Positions 23,172 through 34,886 of a stretch of DNA of 64,000 nucleotides are shown piece by piece. The first letter of the stretch is position 1. The number at the start of each line of letters is the position of its first letter. The notes beneath the pieces are model-generated. The model did no database searches and was not told the origin of the DNA. It worked only from the letters and a program-made list of their open reading frames with translations. Source of the DNA: Gliomastix tumulicola (lineage: Eukaryota > Ascomycota > Sordariomycetes > Hypocreales > Bionectriaceae); the NCBI GenBank assembly GCA_001599755.1, contig BCHX01000008.1:2976001-3040000 (forward strand), given 5' to 3'. A program made the position numbers and the translations under genes.

Positions 23172-25605
23172 GGGAGGGAGATTGAGCGTCTACGTTGAGG
23201 AGGGACGGGTGTATTCTTAAGCAAGGGTGATTTGTAATCTTGGAGGGGAGGGCGTCGGTGATGGATGATGTGACGTCCGTCCACGGGTCTAGTGAGGGGA
23301 GGGGGAGTGTAGGGTAGGTGGGGTAGTGCGGGGATGGGAGACGTCACTACCCTGGACCTCGGATGTCTCGCAAAGGGGCAGGGCTTGTTGCTGCTGAGCA
23401 CAACCACAAATTTTTGTTTTGGCTACTCAAGTGGGAGACAGAAGGGGTTCTGTATGATAACTTGGAAGTTATGCTTAAGTTCGAGGTTGTGAGACATCTA
23501 TGCTCATCGTGAAAACAACGAGTCTCGAATTGAAGTGGCCCTCCCCCGGATCTTCTCCGAGTCCACCTGAGTCCGATTCCGAATTTTACGACGGGCCTAT
23601 AGCGATGAAGCATTTAAATCGAGAGCGTAAGGCTCATACCTTGACCTCAGGGCGAAATACCCAGAAACCGCCGAATTACGTGACTCCCCCCTCTTGGGCA
23701 GGGACAGGCCTTCTAGTGTCGAGGGGAACCTACGGGGAACAGCTCGTTTCTATCGGGGAATCCAGGCACACTGGGCATCCGTATTGATAACGCCTAGTTC
23801 TCAATTGGCTGCGGTCCCAATATTGATTCATGGGCAACTTGGGGACTGGTTGGTAAGAGCTGCTTGAGGCAAATAGCTACGGGAAACCCCATCGCTGAGA
23901 CATCGAATCAGGAATCCCTTCATCGAGATGAATGAGCTTGATGTGGACTGGAAGGGGCGAGGCCCTGAATTTACGGCACATCTTTGCCTTATCGGAAGTT
24001 CTAGCGAGTGAATCATGTTTCTTGCCCTTCGAGCACATCGACACGTTCGCAGAAATCAAGCTGCATGGGATCTCGGACCTTGACTAGAGTCAACATGTTG
24101 CTGAGCCATAGGGTTGGTGTAGCGCAGAATCCTCCGGCTTTGTGTCGCCGAGAGCTTCCACTAGAAAGACACATGCCTCAGAGGGCAGTTATATCTGTCA
24201 CAGCTCACCTGCGATGTATAGCGAGGCTCTGGGCTTCACGCATATGGGCCCGGAAGCGGAGGTAGAGCGTACTTCATATCTTCCGACCTTCCCGCCAAGG
24301 GATGAATTGTATTGAGTGAAAAAGAAACTACGCCGACGTACTTTCTGGGGATGGTTAGGTCATCGCAACTACCAGTGGTAGGGACATTGTCGCAGCCTCA
24401 TCCATAAGGGGATGCTGACTTAGTAGCTCGAAACATGTTACTGCATACATGTTATTGGTTTTAAGCGAGGTTTTGACTTGGAAGCACTTATTCTTATTCC
24501 TTGACAGGGATCTTGACTAAGAATGAGTGACCAGCACGTGTGGCGAATCAACTGGCACTGGAAGGATGGTAATCCTGCTGAATAATTCTTAAGCCATCAT
24601 GCAGGCGTATCAGTCGAACACTCGGACCTCGTCGTCTTGATGTAGAACTGTAGTGTACGCCTCAGTATGAATGTTTCCCCTACGTATGGAGTCGTTACCG
24701 TGTATTTCTGCCACTTAGATCATCTGATAAGATAAAAAATATCAACACGCGTATTTAGGCTCAAGGTTAAAATAACCTTATCATGTCTTTATTGGTGGGC
24801 CGAGTCTGAATACTCCCGAGGGCGTTATAAGCTACATGCCTAATAGTAGGTAGTCATTGACTGCTTCAAAACTGACCGTGACTGCTGAAAGCAAAGCCAC
24901 GTGGTGCTTGCTGGCTGAGTTGGAGGATGGCTTGATGGTAGGTAGTGAGTGCGACACTGGACGCCTAGGTGTGACTCAGCCAGAGACTTATGAACCAAGG
25001 TACGTAATCGACGCTGTCAACCTCTCTCCTTGTTTCTGGCCGAGAAGAATTTTCAAGAAAGAGTTACGTTACTAGAGGTTGAAAGGTAGATGTGAGAGCA
25101 TCGCTCATGTGCCGCGAGTTAGTTTTCTCGGGTGGGGTGTTACGTACGACTTTGCTCAGGACGTGGGATGACTGGATATCGGCAGGTTTTTGGAGCCGCA
25201 AGAGTGCGCCGAGATGCGCCCGCCAAGAAGCTGAGGCCGATTCTGGCCGATGTGGTGCTAGGGGGGGGGCTAAGAGCCAAGGCAGCTGAGTTGGCTGGGA
25301 TGTGCAGGAGGGCGATGTAGGGGGGGATGTGGCTGCTTGGAGGGACATAGATCGAAGAGCAAGTCGTGTCTTCAAAGAGACGGCTGATATTGCATGACTG
25401 CTAAAGCTTACGCAACGAGGCCTGAGTTCAATAATGCTGGGGTATATTACTTGCCATCTTCACGCTACATGAAATCAAAGTAAAGTAACTGCACGCGCTG
25501 AAGTTGCAACTCCTGTCCCTTTCCAACGACTGGCGACCCTTACACCGTTTTCATGCCTGCAGAACAACATCTCTAGACCCTTCAATGCAAGTTCCTTTGA
25601 ACTTC
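23172..25605. other. gene-free block, somewhat AT-richer
   Basis: No supported gene. From about 23.8 to 25.1 kb the sequence is visibly less GC-rich than neighbouring coding DNA, with short unrelated open frames only. It may be an old, mutated repeat, but I find no terminal repeats, transposase motif or reverse-transcriptase motif. Confidence 0.5.
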
Positions 25606-27458
25606 TTAGAAGACCATACCCTTGGTCTGCTTGCCCTTCTCCTCCTCGATCTTGCGCACATCAATGTTCTTCCACACAACGATAGACGCCAGGCAGAGCG
25701 GCATGAGAGCCGCACCGGCAATGACCATCAGCCGCATGACATGCGCATACGCGCCGACAATCGCCTCGCGCTCGGGCGTGCCATCCGCAAACGACATCTG
25801 CAGGACGATGTCGCCGAAGATGGTCGCCGCGTTGGCCTTCTGGTCGTCGGGCAGACGCTTGTACAGCTCCTGGGGCAGCAGGTTGTTCCAGAGCGCGCCG
25901 GCGATGGCGATGCCGATACCGGCGCCGACGCCGCCGAAGAGGGTGGCCAGGGCGTTGACGACGGCGATGTACTGGTGGGTGACGGGCGCCATGATGGCGA
26001 GGCCGGAGCAGACGGTGAAGATGCCGCTGCCGAGACCGACGAGGATCTGGGTGAAGGCGAGGACGCCCGGGTTGGTGTCGGGCTGGCGGAGCGGGATGAT
26101 GATGGCCGTGCCGATGAGCATGATGGGCACGCCCGTGTACGCCGTCCACTTGAAGTCGCCGGTGTAGCTGATCAGGCCGCCGATCAGGGGCGCGAAGACG
26201 GTGGCGGTGAGGGAGTAGGCGTTGAGGACGTAGCCCGAGTCCTTGATGCTGAGCCGGTGCACGACCTGCAGGTACGAGCCGTAGTAGCTGTTCCAGCAGA
26301 AGGTCGACAGGAACATGAGCCCGTACAGCAGCGCGGACCCGATGATGGTGCCCTGCTTGAGGTACTTGAAGGGCAGGAACTGCACGGGGGCGACGTAGCG
26401 CTCGTAGGCGGCGAAGGCCGGGAAGAGCAGCACGCCCAGCACGATCATGGCGATGATGTAGCCCGTGCTCCAGCCGTTGGGCGCGTAGGCCACGAGACTG
26501 AAGGGCAGCAGCAGCAGCGACAGGGCGGCGGTGAGGATGAGAATGCCGGGGAAGTCGAACTCGAGGAAGTAGTACACGACGGACTGGTACCACGTGCGCT
26601 CCCTGTTGCGGGTGCGGTGCGCGATGAGCCCGGCCTTCTTGGCCTTCTGCGACATCCAGACCATGAGGCCCATGGCGGGCAGGCTGCAGCCGACGATGAT
26701 GATGGCGAAGGCGCCAAACGCCCAGCGGAAGTTGAGGTTGTCGTAGAACAGCTCGGCGATGGCCGGGCCCGCGAACGTGCTCGCGATGCGCGGCGTGCCG
26801 TTGATGCCGAAGAGGATCATGCGGTTGCGCAGGCTCGTCATGTCCGAGATCATGACCTCGATGACGTACATCATGCCGATGTGGCCCGTCCAGTAGAGCA
26901 CGTGGGCGGCGACGTACTCCTCGACGCTGCTGCAGGTGGCCTTGAGGATCATGCCGACGATGCACACGGTGATCATGACGACGAAGCCCTCGACGCGGCC
27001 CCAGATGTCGATGACCTTGGCCAGGGCGAGCGGCGCGACGCCGCCGATGACGGACGAGAGGATGCTGCCGATGTTGAGGAGGCCGTGGGCGCCGAAGGAG
27101 GAGGTGATGTACGGGTTGAGGGAGTAGTCGATGGCGTTCTGGAGGTAGTCGACGAAGGAGATGAGGTAGAGGCTGGGGGGAGTCAAGTTAGTCCTGGTCT
27201 TGGTGTGCGTTCTCGCGGTAAATGGAGGTCGTGAGAACGGTGGAAGCAGCCTAGTCACCGCTTCGCTGTCACTTACAGACTGTACATGCTGATGAGCGTC
27301 GACCTGGACCAGACGGCCGTGATGGCCCTGGCGCGCTCCACGCCCTCCTGGAAGCTGCTGTTGTTGTCCGAGTCGAAGTTGACGTCGACATCAGTGGTGT
27401 GGTGCGTGGTGCGCTCAGCGACACCGCCCTTCTCCGAGTCAGATTGGAAGATGGCCAT
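25606..27458 (-). CDS. siderophore-iron MFS transporter (Sit1/MirB type)
   Basis: Two exons (27277-27458 and 25606-27172) around a 104-nt GTAAGT..CAG intron give 582 residues. The first 45 residues are hydrophilic and cytosolic, followed by RAITAVWSRSTLISMYSLLYLISFVDY, the start of helix 1. The remainder has the roughly 14 hydrophobic segments of the siderophore-iron transporter family, including PYITSSFGAHGLL between helices 1 and 2, the WGRVEGF loop after helix 2, and QTDGIQ-free central loops. The C-terminal YKRLPDDQKANAATIFGD and the extracellular loop before the last helix are typical. It would import ferric siderophores by proton symport at the plasma membrane. A perfect iron-GATA site upstream (27830-27838) suggests repression when iron is replete. 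Confidence 0.92.
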
Positions 27459-27571
27459 GATGGTTGATTGTCGTCCTCAGACACAGACACCACCTGGAGG
27501 CAGGGAATAGAACAAACAGATGATCGGCTAAGACCAAAAGACCTCAGCGAGGGCCATGCAGGAAAGGTGTT

Positions 27572-27580
27572 GCTTATATG
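27572..27580 (-). promoter_or_regulatory. TATA-like box of the siderophore transporter gene
   Basis: On the minus strand CATATAAGC, about 115 nt upstream of the ATG at 27458. Confidence 0.5.
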
Positions 27581-27829
27581 CATCCACAGAGACCACTCCC
27601 TCCCCAAGGGACCAGCGAGCCCGGGGGGAAAAAAAGAAAAAAAAAAAAAGAGAAAAATAGAGGACCCTCGCTTGCACATGCCCCTCCCCTCTCTACTCCT
27701 CTCTGCTCCTCTCCGAGGAACGGAGCAATGCCCATATCCATCTGGAAGGTCGGCGGATCGTACGAGCAGCTCGCAGCTCTCGACCTTCGAAGTTGGTCGA
27801 GCTGCCGCACGAAGCGGAGTCCCAGATCA

Positions 27830-27838
27830 ATCAGATAA
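27830..27838 (+). promoter_or_regulatory. SreA/Sre1-type iron GATA site
   Basis: The plus strand reads ATCAGATAA, a full match to the ATCWGATAA consensus reported for fungal iron-responsive GATA repressors, and the preceding base A also fits the extended Histoplasma Sre1 form. It lies 372 nt before the transporter start. That the site is bound is inference. Confidence 0.55.
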
Positions 27839-30800
27839 GATTGCCCTGCATTTTTTTTCCAGTCTAGAGGCACTAAGCTGTGGAGAGGTCGAGCCGGGAT
27901 AACCGTGTCAAGAGCCGGTGATTGGTCTACTATAAGCCCTCTTCTTGTTTCTCCGCAGGGAACCCTGTCCTGCCCTGTCACACCACGAGGCATTTCTCGT
28001 CTGGCCTTCTGGGCAGTTCGCTAACGCATCTCATTATTTGATTTTATTTTTTTCTCTTCCTTCTTTCTCTCTGTTACGTGTTACGGAGCATTCCGCTTGC
28101 ATGGGATCAATCAATCTATGACTACTGCTTGCCTGGGCAGCGAGATCCGTCGGTCTAGCAGCCGCCCAGAGACTGAAGAGCAGACGAGAGTCTCTCTCTT
28201 TCTTGTCCGATCTTCGCCGATGCATCCTCCCTCTTGTCCGGCTGGACAGACCATCCCACTCTCTAAATTGCCAAGAATCAGCCACCAAAAAGCCATTCCC
28301 CTCCCCTCCCCTTCCCTCCCCTCCCTCAGACGACTGCCGAAAAGCAAATCGAGAACGAGCCCGAGTTGCCACGGCTCTGCCGCCCCCCCACCGCCTCCAT
28401 GTCCCTGTAAGCCCTTGCCCTTGCAAGCCACTGCAATCAATACCCGCCGGGTTGTGCCTCTCGTGGCCTGGGCCCCCTCCGGGCCGAATATGACCTGCTG
28501 AGCAGCTGGCCCCCAGCTCTGCTGTCCTGCGGCGAAAATGTGTGGCGTCGGTTCCCTGTTTTGCCGGTGATGAGGTGCTCTACCCGACGGGCGAAGTCGC
28601 GGGTGCCGAATTGGACGGGAGGGCGTCGGCACTGGTCTTTCCCTTTCAATAGTTCCATAGTTAGGTTTTGGAATAAAGCCTTAGTCAATAGTGTTAGTGA
28701 TTCAACTGCCCTTCGAGCGTCAATATCCGCGAGCACGCCATTGGGCTTGACTGGGCAGCTGACAGCACCAAAGCGAGAACAGAGACCGGCTCTATTTGGA
28801 GCCAATCCACGTTATGGACGCTGTCTTGCCACCCTGTCTGCACTCGCTAGGCAAACTAGTGCAGTTTCCGCCCATGGCCTGTCCTCAGCTGAGGTTTAGA
28901 CCACCTGCAGCTCCCCCCCTCATCCCTTTTGCCACGTTCAGGAGTGCAAACACATTGCCGTCGTCATCGTACAAGGCCGAGATACGCCGTCGGCGATTGC
29001 CTCAACCGCCGATCCAGTCTCGTCCTCCGACCCCCTACGCGAGCCTCGACGTGCCCAACGATCGGTCCACAGGTAGACGCGTTCCCCATCAGAGGACTGA
29101 TTCTAGATCTTGTCCCACCTGTGAATCGCGTGGCCATGCAGGATCCACGGGTCCAAGGCGAGCGTTTTTGCATTGGCGCTGGCGGTTCTAGGCTGAGGGG
29201 CGCTGGTGGGCTGGATCAGGGCAAGGGGGAGAGAGACGCAGTCCTGGTCCATAGTCGTGACAGTATCAGTAGGTGGGTGAGTGTATGCTGGCAAGGGATG
29301 GGACTATAAACGTAGAAGTTGTCCCAGGCCGGAGCTTCGCCAAAGATAAACCTGCGGCAGGCATTCGGCGTCAAAGACAGACCACCTCATACCGACATCA
29401 CGGCACCTAGTGGCAGGCGGCGTGAAGAGACTTATCCACAACGACCCAATCTGCATTGACACGAATCACCACTTCCGCAGGCTGAAGTACCAAGTTAACT
29501 GGGTCGCTGGTTCTGGGCGGTCGAGGAGAGACTGGTCTTGTCGATCTCTTGGAAACGCCCAAGTCGAGCCATCATGAACCTCGCGCGAGGCACGCACACT
29601 CCTGACGCGGGCATTGTCACCATCGACGAGATAGATCCCTCAGAGCTGCCTGAATCGTTCCGGGACAGCATCTCTCTCATGGCCCAAGTTTGATCTCTCC
29701 CTTGGGCGGCACTGCTAAGTATCTGTCAGCCTTAGGGCACGCCCCAGACACACGAGGCCACCGGCCGATACATACCGGCCAAGAATCAGGACGACGTCGC
29801 CGCGCGCTGCTCAACCACTGCAACACCAAGTGTAGCTACTCAGCGTCTCGATTCCTGGGCTGGCAGAGGTAACACGTGACGACTGACGGCGCGCGCGCTG
29901 GTCCGGAGGTGAGCTAGGGCGTGGTGAAAAGTGACGAGAAAGCTCACCATGCTGGATGCAGTCGGGAAGGCGGCTCTGCAGAGAGGACGAAAGACAACGT
30001 CACGGAGCGCACGACAGTGCTGACTATCACGCGTCGGCTACATACGATGCGAAAGGCGGCCACGACCCTCGTGCTCGAGCGTGAGCAGGCTACTGATCGT
30101 GGATGACGACGTGACGTGCAGACGAAGAGAAATGAGAGCTATCTGCTGAGAGTCATGAACAGGCCGGAGAACTACCTGACCACATAACATTGTCTGGGGA
30201 TCGCTTCACTCAATAGCGTGGGATTCGCATCCCGCATCGCGTTTCATCCTGACTCACGCTTCTGCTTTCCAGAAATAGCAAATAGTTGGCATGCAACCAA
30301 GCGTCCCCCGGGTCCTCGGGGAGACAAGGGATGTCGTTTGCGTGCCAAGGTGGTCGTTGCATCACCCATCATCGGCATAGCCACGCAGCCAGAGCCGCCC
30401 AGCCCCCCCTCCCGCCAGCGGCCAAAGGGATAATAAGCTCATTGGCACTTCCGTCTTGCATGCATGCAATATGCCGGTAGATAGAACAAATCTTGTTGGC
30501 TCGATTCCGAATCTGGGGAATCATGAATTCGCAGATGACGACGTCTGAGACAGGGTTCGGGGAGTGCCGGTTATCGATTCTCTTGTTCCTGGAGCTGTGC
30601 CGCCGCGCTCGAAATCCCATTCGACCCGACTACACTCAGCTCAGCCATGATCAACATCGGCTCTCGCCTGATCCTTGGGGCACAGCAACCAGTTCCATGG
30701 GTGTCCAAGTCAGTGAGGCGGTGATCCGCCGAAACGAATCGCGAGCAAAGAGACAACAACAACATCAACGATCGTTTCCCCGACGTCAGCCAAGTTACTC

Positions 30801-31131
30801 GGTAATGCATGATAAATCCAAGCCATGTTCCTTAATCCCGATTCCTTCGAGGCCACGGAGTAAAACGCCCTAGGGACGGCGCAGTATCGGAGTGACGTCG
30901 TTGCTGCCTCGTTTGTCGTACAAGACGATACTCCGAGGAGCAAGCACCGGCTGTGTAGTGAGTTGAGGAGCTTCGATCATTCCCAGTATAGGACTAGCGA
31001 CCGTTATCAGCCTAGAAACAAGGTTATTAATAGTGTTCTATATCATGTAGATCAAAGTGTCGAGACGATGTTGATCCACTACAACCCAAATGATTGCTAT
31101 GGATAGTGATCAGCGAGTGGTCGACCTCCAG
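27839..31131. other. gene-poor block with possible gene relics
   Basis: No intact gene. Two short coding-like stretches occur: a minus-strand frame at 28911-29294 (listed separately) and a plus-strand stretch at about 29508-29697 (PDAGIVTIDEIDPSELPESF) that ends in an early stop. Simple (CCCTC)n-like and CT-rich blocks lie near 28.3 kb. Confidence 0.45.
28911..29294 (-). pseudogene. possible degraded coding relic
   Basis: From an ATG at 29294 the minus frame reads LDPWILHGHAIHRWDKI, meets TAG at 29103-29105, then stays open with NQSSDGERVYLWTDRWA. A second frame takes over downstream with YDDDGNVFALLNVAKG. A CAG-to-TAG change plus an indel would explain this pattern. I do not recognise the ancestral family, and chance cannot be excluded. 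Confidence 0.2.
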
Positions 31132-31139
31132 GTATATAA
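31132..31139 (+). promoter_or_regulatory. TATA box of the small secreted protein gene
   Basis: GTATATAA, about 130 nt upstream of the ATG at 31267. The intervening leader is CA-rich, as is common for well-expressed fungal genes. Confidence 0.55.
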
Positions 31140-31266
31140 TGGCCTTGAACTCTCCCCGAGTCCTCATCGATTTCAGTTTCTTAACACATCTCATCAAGCC
31201 CTCAAGCAAACAACTACAGTTCCGCAGCACTTTGCACAGCAATTCTTACACCGACTTCCAGCCAAA

Positions 31267-31844
31267 ATGAAGTTCACCGCTACCGCCGTACTCGCCTTCC
31301 CGGCACTCCTCCAAGTCGCCCAAGCCAACTTCCACGTCTACAACGCCGGACTCGGCGACGGCATCGGAGGAGACACCTGGGGCTGGCAGCTCTACCAACA
31401 TGAAGCCACCTGCGATACCAACCTGGACTGGATCATCAGAGACAGCGACGACGTCAGCGGAAGCAACCGAGGCATCCGCTGCAAGGGAGAGGGCTCCGCG
31501 TGCGACGCGTCTGGTGACGGGAGCGGTATCGAAGAGATGGAGTTCCATCTGGGAGGTCTTCACTTCAGTGAGTTACTTACCTCTCGTGAATGGTGTCGAG
31601 GCCTTCCACCCTCCCCCCCGTAGCGTTCGTTGACTGATCTGTCTTCCACTTTACAGCCATGTACAAGAACCGCGACTACACTCTTGTGGACAACAACGGC
31701 GATGGAGTTGGCTGGTGCAAGCCGTCGGCCGACGATCATGAGTACTCCTGCGGTTCGGGATCTTTCGGCCGGGGCGAGGGCAAGCACAAGCTTTGGTGCT
31801 CGTCCGTCTACACTGCGGGGGAACTGAGGGACGAGTACAAGTAG
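31267..31844 (+). CDS. small secreted six-cysteine protein (effector-like candidate)
   Basis: Two exons (31267-31567 and 31657-31844) around an 89-nt GTGAGT..CAG intron give 162 residues. Residues 1-20 form a clear signal peptide ending VAQA, so the mature protein starts NFHVYNAGLG and has about 142 residues. Six cysteines (49, 72, 79, 121, 132, 148) allow three disulfides. The mature chain is acidic and Gly/Asp-rich (GLGDGIGGDTWGW, DNNGDGVGW). There is no catalytic motif and no anchor. Size, secretion and even cysteine number fit a candidate effector or cell-surface protein; this is inference. It sits alone between two gene-free blocks. Confidence 0.85.
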
Positions 31845-33343
31845 AGAGATACCTCAATTTCCAATGCTTTACCCTGTACAGGCCTAGGCCGGAGTCAAGG
31901 GATTAAGTGTAGGACATCGAGGTGCAGTGTGGCCGCTTAGCTTGCAGGACATTGCAGTAGCTGACAGAGCTTTCTTTAACTACGTTCATACTTTCCTGTC
32001 AATTCAAATTTATACTTAGCTTGCATTTCAGAATTGTCACCCCGTTCTTAACTCTGTATTGAATCAATGTGGAAACCTCCCTTACACCATTTGATAGGCT
32101 GCACTCAACTCCTAAGTTGAGGTTCCTAGAGAGATGAAGCATTGCGCGCTTAACAATACATTTGAACGCTCATGAATCTCCAGTAGGTATTCAGAGAAGT
32201 ACTTTTGCCAGCGGGAAGCCACCATCTGCTTGCAATGACTGACCAAGTGTTCGATCTAGAGAAAAGGCACGTGTTGTATCATGTACTCATTAGACAACAC
32301 GGGCTAGCTACTTATTTAAGGCATGCCAGGAAGACTTCCGAAAAACCTATGCGCGTAGTTTTAAACGGTGATTTCATCGTGGGGTACCGAAATAAGACTT
32401 AATAAATTTAAGAGCACCTAATCCGAAAACTGCTGAGATGGGGATTTAGTAATCTGCAACTGTTCAGGCCTTTCGAGAAAGGCACGTTGGTCTTCCCACA
32501 GGGCCCTTCGTGCAGATGTCACTTACAACGTACAGTTCATCATAAGCTCATACGCACCGAGTGAATGGTCTCAATAGCTTGCACATGTCAGTGAGAGTAT
32601 ACGGAAGAGTGTGAGGATGCTAAACCAGGAGTACTTCACAGACGACTTATACGTACTCACGAAGCTACCTCATCAATCATGACAATTGACTAGGTGTCAC
32701 GTTGGAGGCAGATCAATTTTATTGGTATTAATTGAGCATTGTCAATCGCTTTAGAGAGACCCTAGACGGTACATACATACATGTTGGTTGCTCTCGCAAA
32801 ACATGACCTTCCTACTTGGGCCAAGCTGAATACAGCATATCGTGCGGAACGCTCCAGGCCCGCCCGTTATGCCTGAGTACAGGCCTCGCAGCCCGCGTGG
32901 TTCGCATCCCGCCTCACCGCACTGCCCCCCTCCCACCTCTTCTATCGAAGCGAGTGCTTGTAATACGGTGAGTACCTACCTATGCAGTCACTGTTTTAGC
33001 TGTCAGGGACATACCTACGACCTGCGTGCCAAATTTGCGCCATGCCTGAGTCAACCTGGTCACCATTTTCAAATTCTGGAATGGTTATTTGAAACCAGAA
33101 GATGGTACGCGGACCAGTCCACGGGGGCTAGAACGTGCCGCTCGCCTTGCATCTAAACGCCCGCACTACTCATGCACAACGATCCCTGTAAGCGCTGATC
33201 AAGGCAATTCCAGCAGAGTGAGTCACGAGGTCAAGGGCAGCGGTTACAATCAGAGAGAATTCATCGCTCAATATTATTGTCCTGTGCAAAAATAATTCGT
33301 AGAAACAATACATGCTATCCAAGGCCAAGCGATCGGGCGTGGT
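31845..33343. other. gene-free, AT-richer block
   Basis: The stretch from 31.9 to 32.8 kb is AT-richer than average and contains no supported open frame. It separates the secreted-protein gene from the HET-S/NLR pair. No repeat boundary or transposon motif can be seen by eye. Confidence 0.5.
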
Positions 33344-34225
33344 TCAATTCAAAAAGGAGTCGGTCTCGCCTGGACCCAAGTAGTTGGTGCCAGTAGCAAC
33401 CTTGGAATCGCCATTCGCAACGATCTTGTCAATTGTGATGGCGGAAATCCCCTTTGGCAGATTGTGTCCAATCCATGCCGCTGTTACGACATCGCCAGTC
33501 CGCCCTCTTGCCCGGTCCGTCAGTGTCACCGACCCTATCACGATGGACGCTGTCCCTTCCTTCACCTCATTTCCCAGGATTGGGTCGACTCTCGAAATGC
33601 TCTGCCCCACGTCTTGCACAAAAGAAGCAATGTGGCTGTTGCCGATGGTGGCGCAGATCTTGGCAAACTCATCTCGTGCGAGCAGTTGGCCCCCAGACGG
33701 AGGAATCAGCTGCTCGAGGCTGTCTAGGAGCTTCGTGAGCTCACTGACGAGGCGCAAGACGTGGTCTTTGTGGTATACAGCCCAGCTGACGCGCCTGGCC
33801 AAGCCACCCCGTGCCCTCAAGCGGCCGCTGATGATGGCTCCTATGGTGTCGTGAATGCTGCTCCATTTGGCTTCGGCCTCGGCGAGGCCTGGCCATGTGT
33901 CGCTGGACGGGCTTGGTGGACGAACCCTCTCAAGCTTCCGATCGGATCCGTCAATCAGTTGCTTGATCTGCTGAACGGCCTGGAGCGCCAGGAGGCGCTC
34001 CTCAGGTGTGGCATCTAGCTTGCCCAGGTTGGGGTCTTCGTAGATGCGGACAGACTCCCCCCAGCGAGAGAGACGCAGCCTGGCAAAAGCGAGCATGAGA
34101 CTCCCGGTCTGGTAGTCTCTCTCAAAATGTTTAGTGTCGTGGAAAAGGTCGAGGCCTTCCACGCACGTGGTGAAAACAGACGTGATATTCATGGCAGCAA
34201 GATCTGAGCCAAACGGACTTGTCAT
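33344..34225 (-). CDS. het-S: HET-S homologue: HeLo domain plus two HRAM amyloid repeats
   Basis: An intronless gene of 293 residues; Podospora HET-S has 289. Residues 1 to about 222 form a HeLo domain: MTSPFG start, FTTCVEGLDLF helix, KHFERDY, and RLRLSRWGESVRIYEDP near 52-68. Residue 33, the position that separates HET-S from HET-s in Podospora, is His, as in the toxic HET-S type. The C-terminus has two HRAM-like units, about 226-249 (ending TGDVVTAA) and 262-285 (VANGDSKVATGTNY), joined by a loop, then a short tail with Phe291. In HET-S such repeats fold into a beta-solenoid amyloid that triggers the HeLo domain to insert into membranes and kill the cell. It is divergent from an NLR carrying a similar motif. 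I start at 34225, not the in-frame ATG at 34492, because the family begins MxxPFG. Confidence 0.93.
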   Translation of the reverse strand: MTSPFGSDLAAMNITSVFTTCVEGLDLFHDTKHFERDYQTGSLMLAFARLRLSRWGESVRIYEDPNLGKLDATPEERLLALQAVQQIKQLIDGSDRKLERVRPPSPSSDTWPGLAEAEAKWSSIHDTIGAIISGRLRARGGLARRVSWAVYHKDHVLRLVSELTKLLDSLEQLIPPSGGQLLARDEFAKICATIGNSHIASFVQDVGQSISRVDPILGNEVKEGTASIVIGSVTLTDRARGRTGDVVTAAWIGHNLPKGISAITIDKIVANGDSKVATGTNYLGPGETDSFLN

Positions 34226-34886
34226 TACTAGATGTATTATTTGTAGAGAGAGGCAGGGCGCCAGCTTCTTCGTTGTGGAAGAGATGCGTCCCTTAATAGG
34301 AAATAATCTCTTGGTGGCAGAACGGAGGACTCCCATCTGGTGCTGTGGCGAAGATCCAACTTGCTGAGGGTGGTGTGGCCCACACACCATTAATGACCTG
34401 GCCGTGGTAGGCGTACTGGCAAGGCACCTCCAGCCAGACAAAATGCTGCCAAAATGTTGATAAGTACGTCGGTTCGGGCTTGTCGATCGCATAGCGTTCC
34501 CACACTATTAGTGGCCCAATCTTCTGAGGGCGACCTCCATACGCTCTGTACTGTACTTGGAAACTAAAAATGAGGCTCAGCTGCGGGCGCAGAGACACCG
34601 AAGAAGAAGCCTGTGTCAAGGCAGAAAAGCCACAGCCTACCTGTTAACGGAACTATTATCGGGCCCTCCCGTCCCTTTCGAAGGCGGAGTGGTTTAGCGT
34701 AAGGCAAACCTTACCCCTGCTGCTGATTTTCGATTCCTGACAAGATGAGGATTTTGAAAAGGCCTACTGCCCTCCTTATATTACTTTTCTCTATTCGTCT
34801 GACGTCCAGCATTTCTTTGCCTTGTGGCATGCCCTCATTCTTTGGTCAGCTGCAAACGTGTGACCCACGGCAATCCCAACCTCGCC
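34226..34886. promoter_or_regulatory. shared divergent promoter region of the HET-S/NLR pair
   Basis: A 661-nt spacer between the two divergent start codons. It contains a perfect 6-bp stem with 4-nt loop (GTAAGG CAAA CCTTAC, near 34699-34714). No clear TATA box is seen for either gene. Head-to-head placement would allow co-expression; that is inference. Confidence 0.55.

Noticed and set aside
23172..25605. Possible RIP-mutated transposon
   Set aside because: The block is only moderately AT-richer, and I could find neither terminal repeats nor target-site duplications nor any transposase or polymerase motif by eye. A RIP index calculation would settle it.
34226..34492. In-frame N-terminal extension of the HET-S gene to ATG 34492
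   Set aside because: The added 89 residues are not protein-like, and the downstream start MTSPFG coincides with the canonical family N-terminus and gives the family length.
34293..34619. 108-codon minus-strand frame in the divergent spacer
   Set aside because: It has no ATG at its 5' end, overlaps the presumed promoter of both genes and shows no domain.
34685..34742. tRNA-like sequence (GCGGAGTGGTTTAGCG ... TTTTCGATTCC) in the HET-S/NLR spacer
   Set aside because: A and B box resemblance is partial. The T-stem does not pair and the hairpin between the boxes has a 4- or 6-nt loop, not an anticodon loop. At best it is a decayed tRNA.
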